From Pseudomonadota bacterium (GTDB taxonomy: Bacteria > Myxococcota_A > UBA796 > GCA-2862545): a stretch of 64,000 nt of DNA. Every line of letters starts with the position of its first letter. The stretch's first letter is position 1. A program made the position numbers and the translations under genes. A model generated the notes under the pieces. The model saw nothing but the letters and a program-made list of their open reading frames with translations. It was not told the DNA's origin and ran no database searches. Positions 44,072 through 53,938 of the stretch are shown here, one piece after another. The stretch covers positions 27,444 to 91,443 of the forward strand of contig CANNIZ010000018.1 in the NCBI GenBank assembly GCA_947505245.1, read 5' to 3'.

Positions 44072-45148
44072 TCAGTTCGCGGTCGGCGCGACGCAGTCCG
44101 TGCGGTCGTAGTCCGGGCAACCTTCCACATCGGCGCAGAGGTCGACGACCGAGCGCGGGACGAGCGTGCCTCCGACTTCTTCGGCGCTGATGTTGTCGAC
44201 GTCGAGCGACAGGCAGTGCTTGCCCGTGTTGTCGGCGCACTCTTCGCAGCCGCCGATAACGGCCGCGAGGTCACAAACGGCCTCGAGGCAGCCCGGGTAG
44301 TCCGGGTTCGCGTCGCCGTTCGTGTCGAGTTCGGTGCAGGTGGCGTCCACGATGGTGGCGAGCGGGTACGTGTCGAGGCCACCGGCGAGGCGCGCGCCCG
44401 CGATGTAGCTCGCGTCCGGCGCGAACGCGCCCGACAGCTGGAGGTCCTGGATGCCGACCGAGTAGCCCGCGACGTTGATCGGCGTGCTGGAGCCCGTCGC
44501 GTCGATCTCGAAGAACGGGTTGGCGGTGAAGTCCGCCGCGGGGAACGGGATGGTCTCCGTGCACAGGTCCTGCACGAGCGGATCGGTCGGGACCAACTGG
44601 TCCGCTGCGATCGCGCCGAGCATGCTGATCGTGTGCGCCGTGTCGTCCTGCGACGACACGGTGACGAGCACCTGCGTGGTGAGGAACTGGCTGATCAGGT
44701 CGCCGACACCTTCAGGGTGGACGAAGCGGCCGGAGGCGAGGTCGAGCGCGAACACCTGGCCCGCGAGCGTGCCGGTGACGGCGCCGCCGACTTCGGACGT
44801 GGTGAACGACCAGTCGGTGGTTCCGCAATCGAACGCGAGCGTGGCCGTGTACTCGGTGTTGGGCGAGAGCGCCGCGGCGGGGACGAACACGACCTTGTTG
44901 TCCGTCACGGTGCTCTGACCGGCGACCGCCGCGCCGGCTGCGTCGACGAGCGTGATCGCCGCGTCGGCCACAGCCACCTGGAGCTTCGCTTCGACCGACG
45001 TACGGAAGTACGCCTGCAGCTCGCCGTCTGCGGGGAACGGGGTGACGGAGTTGGTGCAGTCCTCCTCGCCCGTCTCGCCCGTGGGATCGTCCTTACAGGC
45101 CACAAGCGCGGTGAGCGCCAACACAGCCGCCATCGAAATCCGGTTCAT
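44072..45148 (-). CDS. Lipoprotein with Ig-like (Big_5 type) domain
   Basis: 358 residues from ATG 45148, which has GGAGG upstream and opens a lipobox signal (VLALTALVACKDD). Residues 35-130 look like a bacterial Ig-like Big_5 domain (ELQAYFRTSVEAKLQVA, FVPAAALSPNTEYTATL, DWSFTTSEVGG). The rest is unknown, with Cys-rich end (CLEAVCDLAAVIGGCEECADNTGKHC). A TTGACA at 45213-45208 on the minus strand may be its -35 box. Terminator at 44007-44040. Confidence 0.8.
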   Translation of the reverse strand: MNRISMAAVLALTALVACKDDPTGETGEEDCTNSVTPFPADGELQAYFRTSVEAKLQVAVADAAITLVDAAGAAVAGQSTVTDNKVVFVPAAALSPNTEYTATLAFDCGTTDWSFTTSEVGGAVTGTLAGQVFALDLASGRFVHPEGVGDLISQFLTTQVLVTVSSQDDTAHTISMLGAIAADQLVPTDPLVQDLCTETIPFPAADFTANPFFEIDATGSSTPINVAGYSVGIQDLQLSGAFAPDASYIAGARLAGGLDTYPLATIVDATCTELDTNGDANPDYPGCLEAVCDLAAVIGGCEECADNTGKHCLSLDVDNISAEEVGGTLVPRSVVDLCADVEGCPDYDRTDCVAPTAN

Positions 45149-45291
45149 GAATCCTCCATCGCGCTGTTGTTGCGCCGCTCGCACGGGTACCCGATTTTCG
45201 CGGCCGGTGTCAACCGCGAACGGCGCCCATGTACCGCATCCCACAGGCCCGTCAACCCGAATTTACACCGTCAACACCATCATTGATGGCG

Positions 45292-46119
45292 TTACTGGGG
45301 CGCTCCACCAGCCGCCGGTGCGCTGCCCGACACGCGGTACGGGCGAACGAAGATCACGTCTTCCGGCGTCGCCCCGAGCGGCGTCGCCAGCTCGCGGTCG
45401 ACGCGCTCGATCCATCGCGATTCAGGGGCCGCGGCCACGAGCCGCTCACGGGCCCGCGTGGCGGCCTCGGCGTCACCCGTCTTGTGGTACGCGATCGAGG
45501 CCAAAGCCAAGGCCTCGGGAACGGTCGGTGCGTCCGGATACTTCGCCGCGAGCCCCTCGGTGCGACGGCGCACCGCCACCCACGCGTCGCGGTTCGCGTA
45601 GAAGCGCGCGATCTGCAGCTCCTTGCGGGCGAGGCGTCCGCGCGCCTTCCCGACCATCTCGGCGACCTCGTCCTTGTGTTCGGAGTCTGCGAACCGCTCG
45701 GCGAAGCCCGTCCACGTGTTCACGGCCTGGCGCGTCGGCGTCTGGTCGCGGCCGGCCATGCCCGGCGCGCGCTTGAACAGGCAAAGCCCGGTTCGGAACA
45801 CGACCCAGTCGAGCTTGGCGTTTCGCGGGTGCAGGCGGGAGAAGTCTTCGTACTGGAGCTTGGCCTGCTCGAAGTCGCCCTTCTTGAAGTAGAGGTCCGC
45901 GATCGCGAGCTCCGCTTCGAGCGAGACGGGATCGTCGCGGTTGTAGTTCCGGACGTGGTTGTACTCCTCCAACGCCCGCGTGTAGTTCCCGTTGTTCGCG
46001 AACCGGTCTCCACGCTCCAAGCGCTCCTGCGGCGTCCACTCCTTCTTGGACTGGGCCTCCGCCGCGAACGGCGCCAGCAGCGCGACAACGAGCACGATCC
46101 ACCGAACGAACACAGGCAT
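45292..46119 (-). CDS. bamD: BamD-like outer-membrane assembly TPR protein
   Basis: 275 residues. The TPR layout matches BamD: ERLERGDRFANNGNYTRALEEY, LAIADLYFKKGDFEQAKLQYEDFSRLHP, and later KELQIARFYANRDAW and ALALASIAYHKTGD. BamD with BamA folds beta-barrels into the outer membrane. The signal (RWIVLVVALLAPFAAEA) ends at an AEA-Q site and has no lipobox Cys, unlike usual BamD lipoproteins, so this may be a periplasmic BamD/YbgF-type relative. It diverges from the DUF1844 gene. A small palindrome, CCATCATTGATGG, follows the stop at 45277-45289. Confidence 0.75.
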   Translation of the reverse strand: MPVFVRWIVLVVALLAPFAAEAQSKKEWTPQERLERGDRFANNGNYTRALEEYNHVRNYNRDDPVSLEAELAIADLYFKKGDFEQAKLQYEDFSRLHPRNAKLDWVVFRTGLCLFKRAPGMAGRDQTPTRQAVNTWTGFAERFADSEHKDEVAEMVGKARGRLARKELQIARFYANRDAWVAVRRRTEGLAAKYPDAPTVPEALALASIAYHKTGDAEAATRARERLVAAAPESRWIERVDRELATPLGATPEDVIFVRPYRVSGSAPAAGGAPQ

Positions 46120-46194
46120 CGCGTGGACATAGCGCGCGTCCCTGTTGACAGCACGTGGGACGCGCTTACCTTCTGCGCTCTCCCGGAGCCTCGC

Positions 46195-46467
46195 GTGGCG
46201 GAAACCGAGCATCCAACTGTCAACTTCTCCAACTTTGTCGTGTCGCTCGCCTCGTCGGCCATGCACCACCTTGGAGAAGCTCCCGATCCCGTGCACCGCG
46301 GCGAGAACGTCGATCTCGGCCTCGCGCGCCACACGATCGACGTCCTCGGGCTCCTGCGTGACAAGACGAAGGGCAACCTCGATCAAGAAGAAGAGCGCCT
46401 GATCGAGACGTTGTTGTTCGATCTACGCACGAAGTACGTCGAGATCGTGAAGTCGCAGCAGGTATAG
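46195..46467 (+). CDS. DUF1844 family protein
   Basis: A 90-residue cytoplasmic protein matching DUF1844: VNFSNFVVSLASSAMHHLG, then LGLARHTIDVLGLLRDKTKGNLDQEEERLIETLLFDLR, almost the whole family length. Function is unknown in the family. GTG 46195 follows CGGAG. A TTGACA box at 46145-46150 could be its -35 element but the -10 region is poor. The longer upstream frame is antisense to bamD. Confidence 0.85.
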   Translation: MAETEHPTVNFSNFVVSLASSAMHHLGEAPDPVHRGENVDLGLARHTIDVLGLLRDKTKGNLDQEEERLIETLLFDLRTKYVEIVKSQQV

Positions 46468-46521
46468 GGCCTCCAGCCCAGAGCAGGGTTACGGCCGCGG
46501 CTCCTTTCGCGAGGGAACCGC

Positions 46522-48123
<1,602 letters not shown>

Positions 48124-48185
48124 GTTCGAACCGTGGTCCGCGTCCTGGTCACGCCGTGCGATAGGCTCACGGAGGGGAACCGCTG

Positions 48186-48581
48186 ATGTCACGCTTTGGA
48201 ACCGGACGTGGACGGCGCGAAGACGTTCTCGAAATGCTCGAACGGGCAGATCCGCAGCGGCACGCAGAGCTCCTGGAGCTGCGCCGCTACAACCCCCAGG
48301 CGTACCGGCGCGCGGTGAAGCGGCTCGCCGAAGACTATGCGCTGTCAGCCCCGATTCGGGGCGACGGCGTCGCCGATGACGAGGTCGCTACGCCAGGGCG
48401 CGAGACCGATCCAGCCCTCCGCATCGGTCCGGCGCCGACGACCTCACCCGACACCGCCGCTCCCGTCGCGTCGAGGCCCGTGATCGCGCGCCCAGCGCCA
48501 ACACGCGCCGCCCCGCCCGAGCAGCTGCCCGATACGCCGTCCAGTAAACCCGCAAAGAAAACCCGCAAGAAGGAGAGCTGA
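48186..48581 (+). CDS. Small protein with Lys-rich disordered tail
   Basis: 131 residues. The first 55 are helical and basic (RREDVLEMLERADPQRHAEL, YNPQAYRRAVKRLAEDYAL); the rest is disordered Pro/Ala with a terminal PAKKTRKKES. The basic tail suggests nucleic-acid or membrane contact, only a guess. GAGGGGAA precedes ATG 48186. The stop overlaps the malQ start (TGATG), so it is coupled to malQ. I recognise no family. Confidence 0.7.
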   Translation: MSRFGTGRGRREDVLEMLERADPQRHAELLELRRYNPQAYRRAVKRLAEDYALSAPIRGDGVADDEVATPGRETDPALRIGPAPTTSPDTAAPVASRPVIARPAPTRAAPPEQLPDTPSSKPAKKTRKKES

Positions 48582-50074
48582 TGCGACGCGCAGGCATCCT
48601 GCTCCACCCCACGTCGTTGCCGGGCCCCTACGGCATCGGCGAGATCGGTCCCTACGCCCGCACGTTCCTGCGGTGGCTCGACGCCGCCGGTTGCACCGTC
48701 TGGCAGATGCTCCCGCTCGGTCCGATCGACGAGACTGGCTCGCCCTACAGCTCGCCCTCGTCGTCGGCGCGCAACACCCTGCTGTTGTCGATCGATGATC
48801 TCGTCGATGCAGGCTGGCTGCTAAAGGACGAGCGGCCGTTCTGGAACGGGAGCCCGCATCAGGTGGACTTCGCCGCGGTCCTGGCGGCTCGCTCGATCGT
48901 GCTCGCAAGGGCCGGCGCCCGCGTAGCAAAGCAGGTGGACCTCGACGCCTGGGCGCACGCCCGGCCGTGGGTCCGCACCTGGGCCACGTTCGCAGCCCTC
49001 GCCGAAGAGAACGGCGGCCAGTGGACGAAGTGGCCCGAGCCGCTCCGCGATCGTCACCCGGAAGCGCTCGCTGCCGCCGAGGATCGCCTCGCCCCCGCGA
49101 TCGCACGCGCGATCGGCCTCCAGTGGCTGTTCGACCAGCAATGGTCGGCGCTCCGCGACGAGGCCCACCGCCGCGGTGTCGAGCTGTGGGGCGACGTCCC
49201 GTTCTTTGTCTCCGGCGAAGGCTGCGAAACCTGGGTCTCGCGCTCCTTGTTCCGCCTCGACAGGAACGGCTCACCGCTCGCCGTCTCCGGCGTTCCTCCC
49301 GACCTGTTCTCCGAAGATGGCCAGCTCTGGGGCCACCCCCTGTACGACGAAGACGCCATGCGCGCCGACGCGTACGCGTGGTGGGGCGACCGCATGGCGA
49401 GCGTGCTCGAGCTCGTCGACACCGTCCGCCTCGATCACTTCCGGGGCGTCGCGGCGTACTGGGAGATCCCGCTCGACGGAACCGCGAAGGACGGCAAGTG
49501 GATCCCGGGCCCCGGTCAGGCCCTGCTCGAGGCGCTGCGCGAGCGGCTCGGACGCCTGCCGTTTGTGGCCGAAGACCTCGGCGTGATCACGCCCGACGTC
49601 GTGGCGCTGCGCGACGAAAACCACCTCCCCGGCATGGCGATCCTGCAGTTCGCGTTCTCGACGCCAGCGGCCTTTGGCGACCCGTACAACCACGAGTTCA
49701 TCCCGCACCAGCACCGGCGGCGCCAGGTCTGCTACCCAGGAACCCACGACAACGACACCACCCTGGGCTGGTACCAGGCCAGCAGCGAAAAGGTGCGCGA
49801 TCAGACGCGCCGCTACCTGCTCACCGACGGCCGCGACATCGCCTGGGCCGTGCTGCACGCTGCGATGCGGAGCGTGGCCGATACGACGATCATCCCGATG
49901 CAGGACGTGCTCTCGCTCGACGGGCGCGCGCGGATGAACGTCCCCGGGCGTGCGAACGGCAACTGGGGCTGGCGCATGGTCGACGAGGCCGTCAACCTCG
50001 CGGTCGCCCAGCGACTCCGCGAGCAAATCGTCATTTCTGGCCGACTCCGACCGGGCGCCTCCCGCCGCGGATGA
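48581..50074 (+). CDS. malQ: 4-alpha-glucanotransferase (amylomaltase)
   Basis: 497 residues, GH77 family. It transfers maltodextrin chains between glucans in the cytoplasm. Conserved blocks are LHPTSLPGPYGIGEIG, SPYSSPSSSARN, WGDVPFFVSGEGCETW, the nucleophile Asp in VRLDHFRGVAAYWEIP (about 285), acid/base Glu in FVAEDLGVITPDV (about 332) and the HDNDTTLGWY segment (about 387). Normal length. Its start overlaps the stop of the small upstream gene. It stands next to the DUF4157 region but has no evident link to it. Confidence 0.95.
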   Translation: MRRAGILLHPTSLPGPYGIGEIGPYARTFLRWLDAAGCTVWQMLPLGPIDETGSPYSSPSSSARNTLLLSIDDLVDAGWLLKDERPFWNGSPHQVDFAAVLAARSIVLARAGARVAKQVDLDAWAHARPWVRTWATFAALAEENGGQWTKWPEPLRDRHPEALAAAEDRLAPAIARAIGLQWLFDQQWSALRDEAHRRGVELWGDVPFFVSGEGCETWVSRSLFRLDRNGSPLAVSGVPPDLFSEDGQLWGHPLYDEDAMRADAYAWWGDRMASVLELVDTVRLDHFRGVAAYWEIPLDGTAKDGKWIPGPGQALLEALRERLGRLPFVAEDLGVITPDVVALRDENHLPGMAILQFAFSTPAAFGDPYNHEFIPHQHRRRQVCYPGTHDNDTTLGWYQASSEKVRDQTRRYLLTDGRDIAWAVLHAAMRSVADTTIIPMQDVLSLDGRARMNVPGRANGNWGWRMVDEAVNLAVAQRLREQIVISGRLRPGASRRG

Positions 50075-50137
50075 CGCTTGACCGCACGCCGCAAGGCGGC
50101 GACAATAGGGACTGAACTCCTCTCCTCGGAGGTCGCG

Positions 50138-51751
50138 ATGCCGTCCCAGACCCGTCAGCCAGCCACCCCTGCTACGTCCGTGGCCCCACCCGCCGAAGAG
50201 GTGGCCGGACCCGCCGCAGGAACCAGCAACGCCGAGGTCGCGGCCTCCATCGCCACCGGCGGCCCGGCCTCCGTCGCAGGTGCATCCGGCGCCCCCGGAA
50301 AGCCTGCGTGGGCGTCGAGCAGCAAGGACGTCACGTCCATCCAGACCGAGCTCGCGCGCCTCAAGCTGTACACCATGAAGATCGACGGCCTGTACGGCAA
50401 CGGCACGCAGACGGGCCTCACGTCGGCGTTTGGCGGCGAAGGCTGGCGCACGGTCGATGTCCCCGGAATCCTCGCAAAGCTCAAGGGCATGGGCGGAGCG
50501 GCCCCTGCAGCGCCGGCCGGCGACAAGCCCGCGTGGGCCACGAGCAGCAAGGAAGTCACGGCCGTCCAGACCGAGCTCGCGCGGCTCGGCCTGTACCGCT
50601 CCCGGATCGACGGCGTGTTCGGCAACGGCTCCCAGAGCGGCCTCGTGGAGGCGTTCGGCGGCGACTCCTGGAAGACGCAGGACGTCGCGGCCATCATTTC
50701 GCAGCTCAAGGCCGCGAAGACGCCCACCGGCGATGACGCGAAGCAGAAGTTCAAGTACGGCGAGATGTTCAAAGACGGCGTGCTCGACATCACGCTCGGC
50801 GTCGGCTTCGATGAAGGTGGCGCCCACCTCGACGCGATCGATTCGTTCAGCCAGGTGCTCGAAGAGCGCGGGTTCGGCATGAACAACGGGCTCGCCGCCA
50901 AGCTCTACCAGGCCGCGGGTCGCAAGCAGGACGCCGGCGACTTCGGCATGTTCTTCGTTCGCGAGAACGCGCTCGCGTTCAAGCCGCCCGTCGGCCCCGA
51001 GCGCAAGGTGCACGCCGTGGTGCGCCTCGTGTCGAACAAGACCGGTGATGATGGCGAGAAGGCCGCCGGCGCCTTCAAGGAAGGCATGGCCGAGTCCGAC
51101 GTCGCCTACTACTCCGGCCACGGACGGTACGGCTCGGGCCCTGACTTCGACCGGAACATGGCGTTTGATCTGCTCGACGCGAACGGCAAGATCGAGCAGC
51201 ACATCGACGACTACGAGGTGCTGGAGAAGCTGCTCAAGACCGAAGGCAAGGCCGCCGGGCGCGACGCCTGGGCGCAGTTCCAGTGGCGCGTCTCCAAGAA
51301 GCGCATCGATGTAGACGGCAGCAACGAAGGGAACGTGTTCCTGAACCCCGAGAGCCTGCACAGCAACGAGTTCGGCGGCAAGCTCATGTACTGGAACCTG
51401 CAGCAGGGCGGCGGTAAGGGCGGGGAGCTCCAGACCGGCGCCGCCGGCCCCATGGCAAAAGCGCAGACCGACAACCCCGAGCACCGCTACTCAGTGCTCG
51501 TGTTCGATGGTTGCCGCACGCAGGACTACGTGAAGTCCATCCGCTCCACGCCAGGCCTTGACGCGAAAGGTGCCGACGTGCTCGCTACCAAGCGCACGCT
51601 GAATTGGGGCGACGAAGCTGCCACGCTGGGCACGTTCCTCGACGGCATCCTCGCCAAACAGTCCGCGCCGGCTGTGATCGGCAACATGGACGCCAAGCAG
51701 AGCCCCGCGAACGCCGGCGGCCAGCAGGGCGGCGCCTACGCCGGGTTCTGA
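50138..51751 (+). CDS. Caspase-like protein with two peptidoglycan-binding-like repeats (candidate effector)
   Basis: 537 residues, no signal peptide. A disordered N-terminus (1-55) precedes two repeats with the same pattern, at about 65-100 (TSIQTELARLKLYTMKIDGLYG) and 141-175 (TAVQTELARLGLYRSRIDGVFG); both begin from a KPAWA(S/T)SSK segment and resemble PG_binding_1 domains. The C-terminal half has the elements of clan CD (caspase/gingipain-like) peptidases: His328 in YYSGHGRYG and Cys459 in VLVFDGCRTQ. Both catalytic-type residues follow strand-like hydrophobic runs. ATG 50138 follows GGAGG. The 3' end overlaps the convergent 231-residue gene by 16 bases. A self-acting toxin or processing protease is possible (inference). 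Confidence 0.7.
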   Translation: MPSQTRQPATPATSVAPPAEEVAGPAAGTSNAEVAASIATGGPASVAGASGAPGKPAWASSSKDVTSIQTELARLKLYTMKIDGLYGNGTQTGLTSAFGGEGWRTVDVPGILAKLKGMGGAAPAAPAGDKPAWATSSKEVTAVQTELARLGLYRSRIDGVFGNGSQSGLVEAFGGDSWKTQDVAAIISQLKAAKTPTGDDAKQKFKYGEMFKDGVLDITLGVGFDEGGAHLDAIDSFSQVLEERGFGMNNGLAAKLYQAAGRKQDAGDFGMFFVRENALAFKPPVGPERKVHAVVRLVSNKTGDDGEKAAGAFKEGMAESDVAYYSGHGRYGSGPDFDRNMAFDLLDANGKIEQHIDDYEVLEKLLKTEGKAAGRDAWAQFQWRVSKKRIDVDGSNEGNVFLNPESLHSNEFGGKLMYWNLQQGGGKGGELQTGAAGPMAKAQTDNPEHRYSVLVFDGCRTQDYVKSIRSTPGLDAKGADVLATKRTLNWGDEAATLGTFLDGILAKQSAPAVIGNMDAKQSPANAGGQQGGAYAGF

Positions 51752-52431
51752 TTCTTCTTGACCCGCGCGTTCGCGACGAGGTCAGCGAGGATCTTGGCGA
51801 AGTCGACCTTCAGCTTCACCTGGGACTCGGCCCCGCCGGGTTCTGCGACCGCAGTCGCGGGATCGGGCGCCGCGTCACCGGACCCCTCGACGGGCGCGAC
51901 GGGCGACTTCTTCGACGGGATCTCGACGTTCATTTCAGGCGGAACGACGGACTTCACCAGCGCCTGCAACACCGAGCCCATCAACGCCGCGCCGTGGTCC
52001 TTCAGGAACCCCGCGTCGACCGAGATCTCCGAGCCCGCTGGCGCGTCCTTCGACACGTTCTGCAGGATGTAGTCATTGAACGCGTCCCGCGCCTTGCCCT
52101 GCAGCCCCTCCTCCCAATCGGAGAGCTTGCGCACCTTTCGCGGCGCGGCGGCGTCTGGCTCGATCGACTCCTCCCCCGCCGTGCCCCGCTCCAAATGCGC
52201 CTCAAACTCGTCGCCCTCACCGATGTTGTCGGTCGGAGGCGCCGGCGGATGGCCGTCAGACGACGATTTCTTCGACACGAGCCCCTGCTGAAGCGCCGCT
52301 TGGAACAGCTCAAGCACCCGGTCGGCCGGCACCTTGGGTCGTGCACCGCCGCGGGCCGAAGGCGTCAGCCCGATCTGGTTCATGGCGTCGACGATGGCGT
52401 CGTTTGGCGTGCGATCCTTGTCTTCCGGCAT
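51736..52431 (-). CDS. Modular helical protein of the DUF4157 operon (modules B-C-D)
   Basis: 231 residues, no signal peptide. Early is module B (ELFQAALQQGL). Module C follows at about 110-175: GLQGKARDAFNDYILQNV, then EISVDAGFLKDHGAALMGSV and VVPPEMNVEIP. The end is module D, VKLKVDFAKILADLVANA. The same C and D modules occur in the next gene upstream, with clear residue identity. The linkers are acidic and Pro/Ala rich. ATG 52431 follows GGAGGAAGAG. Last gene of the operon that contains the giant protein. The role is unknown; a chaperone or loading protein for cargo is only a guess. Confidence 0.75.
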   Translation of the reverse strand: MPEDKDRTPNDAIVDAMNQIGLTPSARGGARPKVPADRVLELFQAALQQGLVSKKSSSDGHPPAPPTDNIGEGDEFEAHLERGTAGEESIEPDAAAPRKVRKLSDWEEGLQGKARDAFNDYILQNVSKDAPAGSEISVDAGFLKDHGAALMGSVLQALVKSVVPPEMNVEIPSKKSPVAPVEGSGDAAPDPATAVAEPGGAESQVKLKVDFAKILADLVANARVKKNQNPA

Positions 52432-52442
52432 CTCTTCCTCCG

Positions 52443-53909
52443 CTATCCGGGTTCGCCGCCTTCGCCGCGATTTCCGCCCGGATCCTTGGGCTTCTTGTTC
52501 AACGTGGACAACAGTCCAGACACGATGTCGTTGAAGTCGACCTTCAGCTTCACACCAGGCTTCGGCGGCACCACGCGGGGTCCGTCACCGGCTTCGCCCT
52601 CGACAGGCGCGTTTCCCGTGGAGGGCTGCGCCGCGGCGGCGTCGGCGCCCACCTGCGCGGAACGTTCCGGAAGCTCGATCTTGATCTCTTCCGGGATGAG
52701 CGACCGCGCGAACGCTTGCAGCACCTCGGAGAACAGCGCGGGACCGTGCTCCTTCAAGAATTCTGCGTTCACGGGGATCTCACCGCCCGCCTCGACCTCG
52801 CCCACCTTGTTCGCGACGTAGTCGTTCAGCGCATCCCGCACGGCGCCTTGAACCTTCTGCTCCAGCTGGGAAGGCTCCTGGATTCCTCGCTTCTTCCGCT
52901 CGCTCGCGAGGTCGACCACGGGATCTTCGCCCGCTTCCACGTCCGGCGTCGGGGCCGGCGCCTCGGGTGCCACAGGGGCCGCAGGGGCCGCAGGGGCCGC
53001 GTCGTCCTTGGGGAGCTTGCTCTGAAGGGCCGCCTGGAACAAGCCCACGAGCGCTTCGGAGCCCTTCTTGTCGCCGCCGAGGTTGCCGCCCGCCGTGAGC
53101 TGCTTCAGAGCCTCCGACAGCGCGAGCGCCATCGCAGCTTTCGCCTCTGGCGAATCGAGCTTGATCTTCACTTTGTCGTCCGCCATGACCTGATCCTCCG
53201 TGGCCGCGAGGCCGTATCCTACTGGCAACCCGTGGAGCAGGGCGCTGAGGCTCCGCATCCGCGAGACCGAAGCGACGGAGAACCCGTCGGCGCCGCGCTC
53301 GAGGACAATCCACGGACCTGGCCGTTCACCACCACCGATCTCCACCACGTGGCGCATAGCACCCGGAACCTTCCGCGCCTGCGCGATCGTCGGCTCAGCA
53401 GGGGCCTCGGCGCGAACGCGCGCCCCGTCGGGATCCGGAGACGTCCGGTCGAGCAAACCTGCGACGTGGGCCGCGGCCTCCGCACTCTCGGGCAGCGCGG
53501 AAAGTCCGTCGCCGGCGCCGACCACACCGTCGAGGAACAGCGACGCCACCTCGACCGACTGGGAAACGCCTGAGAGACGCCACGCTCCTTCGTGTCGCTC
53601 CACGAACAGCCACAACCGCTCCCCGCGCTTGTCCGCGTCGAGCGCTCGCAGCTTGCCGTCTCGGACCGGAGGAGCCGACGGCGCCTCGATCGAGAGCAGG
53701 GCCACCGCGACCACCGCGCGATCTCCGTGCTCGTGGGTTCCCGTCGGCGTCAAGCGGAAACCCTTGCGCGTCGCCTGGCGGAACAGCTTCCCAGGCGCGT
53801 CCCCGTCGGCATCCCACCGAATGCACACCGCCTTCGCCGCAGACTCGTCACCGGCCGCGGCCGCCGCGTCGAACGCGGCGACCACCTCCCCCGGATTCTG
53901 TACCGTCAC
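52443..53909 (-). CDS. Modular protein of the DUF4157 operon (modules A-B-C-D)
   Basis: 488 residues, no signal peptide. Module A (1-230) looks like a pair of NTF2/SnoaL-type domains: PGEVVAAFDAAAAAGDESAA, IRWDADGDAPGKLF and ...GAWRLSGVSQS; it is shared with the 322-residue protein at 62843. Residues 240-300 hold DSPEAKAAMALALSEALKQL and module B (VGLFQAALQSKLP). Module C (about 345-405) reads VQGAVRDALNDYVANKV, NAEFLKEHGPALFSEVL and LIPEEIKIELP, and the end is module D (GVKLKVDFNDIVSGLL). GTG 53909 starts it; ATG 53186 with GGAGGATC could give a shorter second product. It lies 30 bases after the giant gene. Confidence 0.75.
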   Translation of the reverse strand: MTVQNPGEVVAAFDAAAAAGDESAAKAVCIRWDADGDAPGKLFRQATRKGFRLTPTGTHEHGDRAVVAVALLSIEAPSAPPVRDGKLRALDADKRGERLWLFVERHEGAWRLSGVSQSVEVASLFLDGVVGAGDGLSALPESAEAAAHVAGLLDRTSPDPDGARVRAEAPAEPTIAQARKVPGAMRHVVEIGGGERPGPWIVLERGADGFSVASVSRMRSLSALLHGLPVGYGLAATEDQVMADDKVKIKLDSPEAKAAMALALSEALKQLTAGGNLGGDKKGSEALVGLFQAALQSKLPKDDAAPAAPAAPVAPEAPAPTPDVEAGEDPVVDLASERKKRGIQEPSQLEQKVQGAVRDALNDYVANKVGEVEAGGEIPVNAEFLKEHGPALFSEVLQAFARSLIPEEIKIELPERSAQVGADAAAAQPSTGNAPVEGEAGDGPRVVPPKPGVKLKVDFNDIVSGLLSTLNKKPKDPGGNRGEGGEPG

Positions 53910-53938
53910 ATGTCCCCCAAGTGCGGCCGCCGATCAGG

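Noticed and set aside
44039..45286. 415-codon plus-strand frame
   Set aside because: Antisense shadow of the Ig-like lipoprotein, Arg/Glu/Val-rich, no motif.
46145..46150. Perfect TTGACA as a -35 box for the DUF1844 gene
   Set aside because: At 16-18 bases downstream the sequence is TTACCT/ACCTTC, a poor -10; promoter not called.
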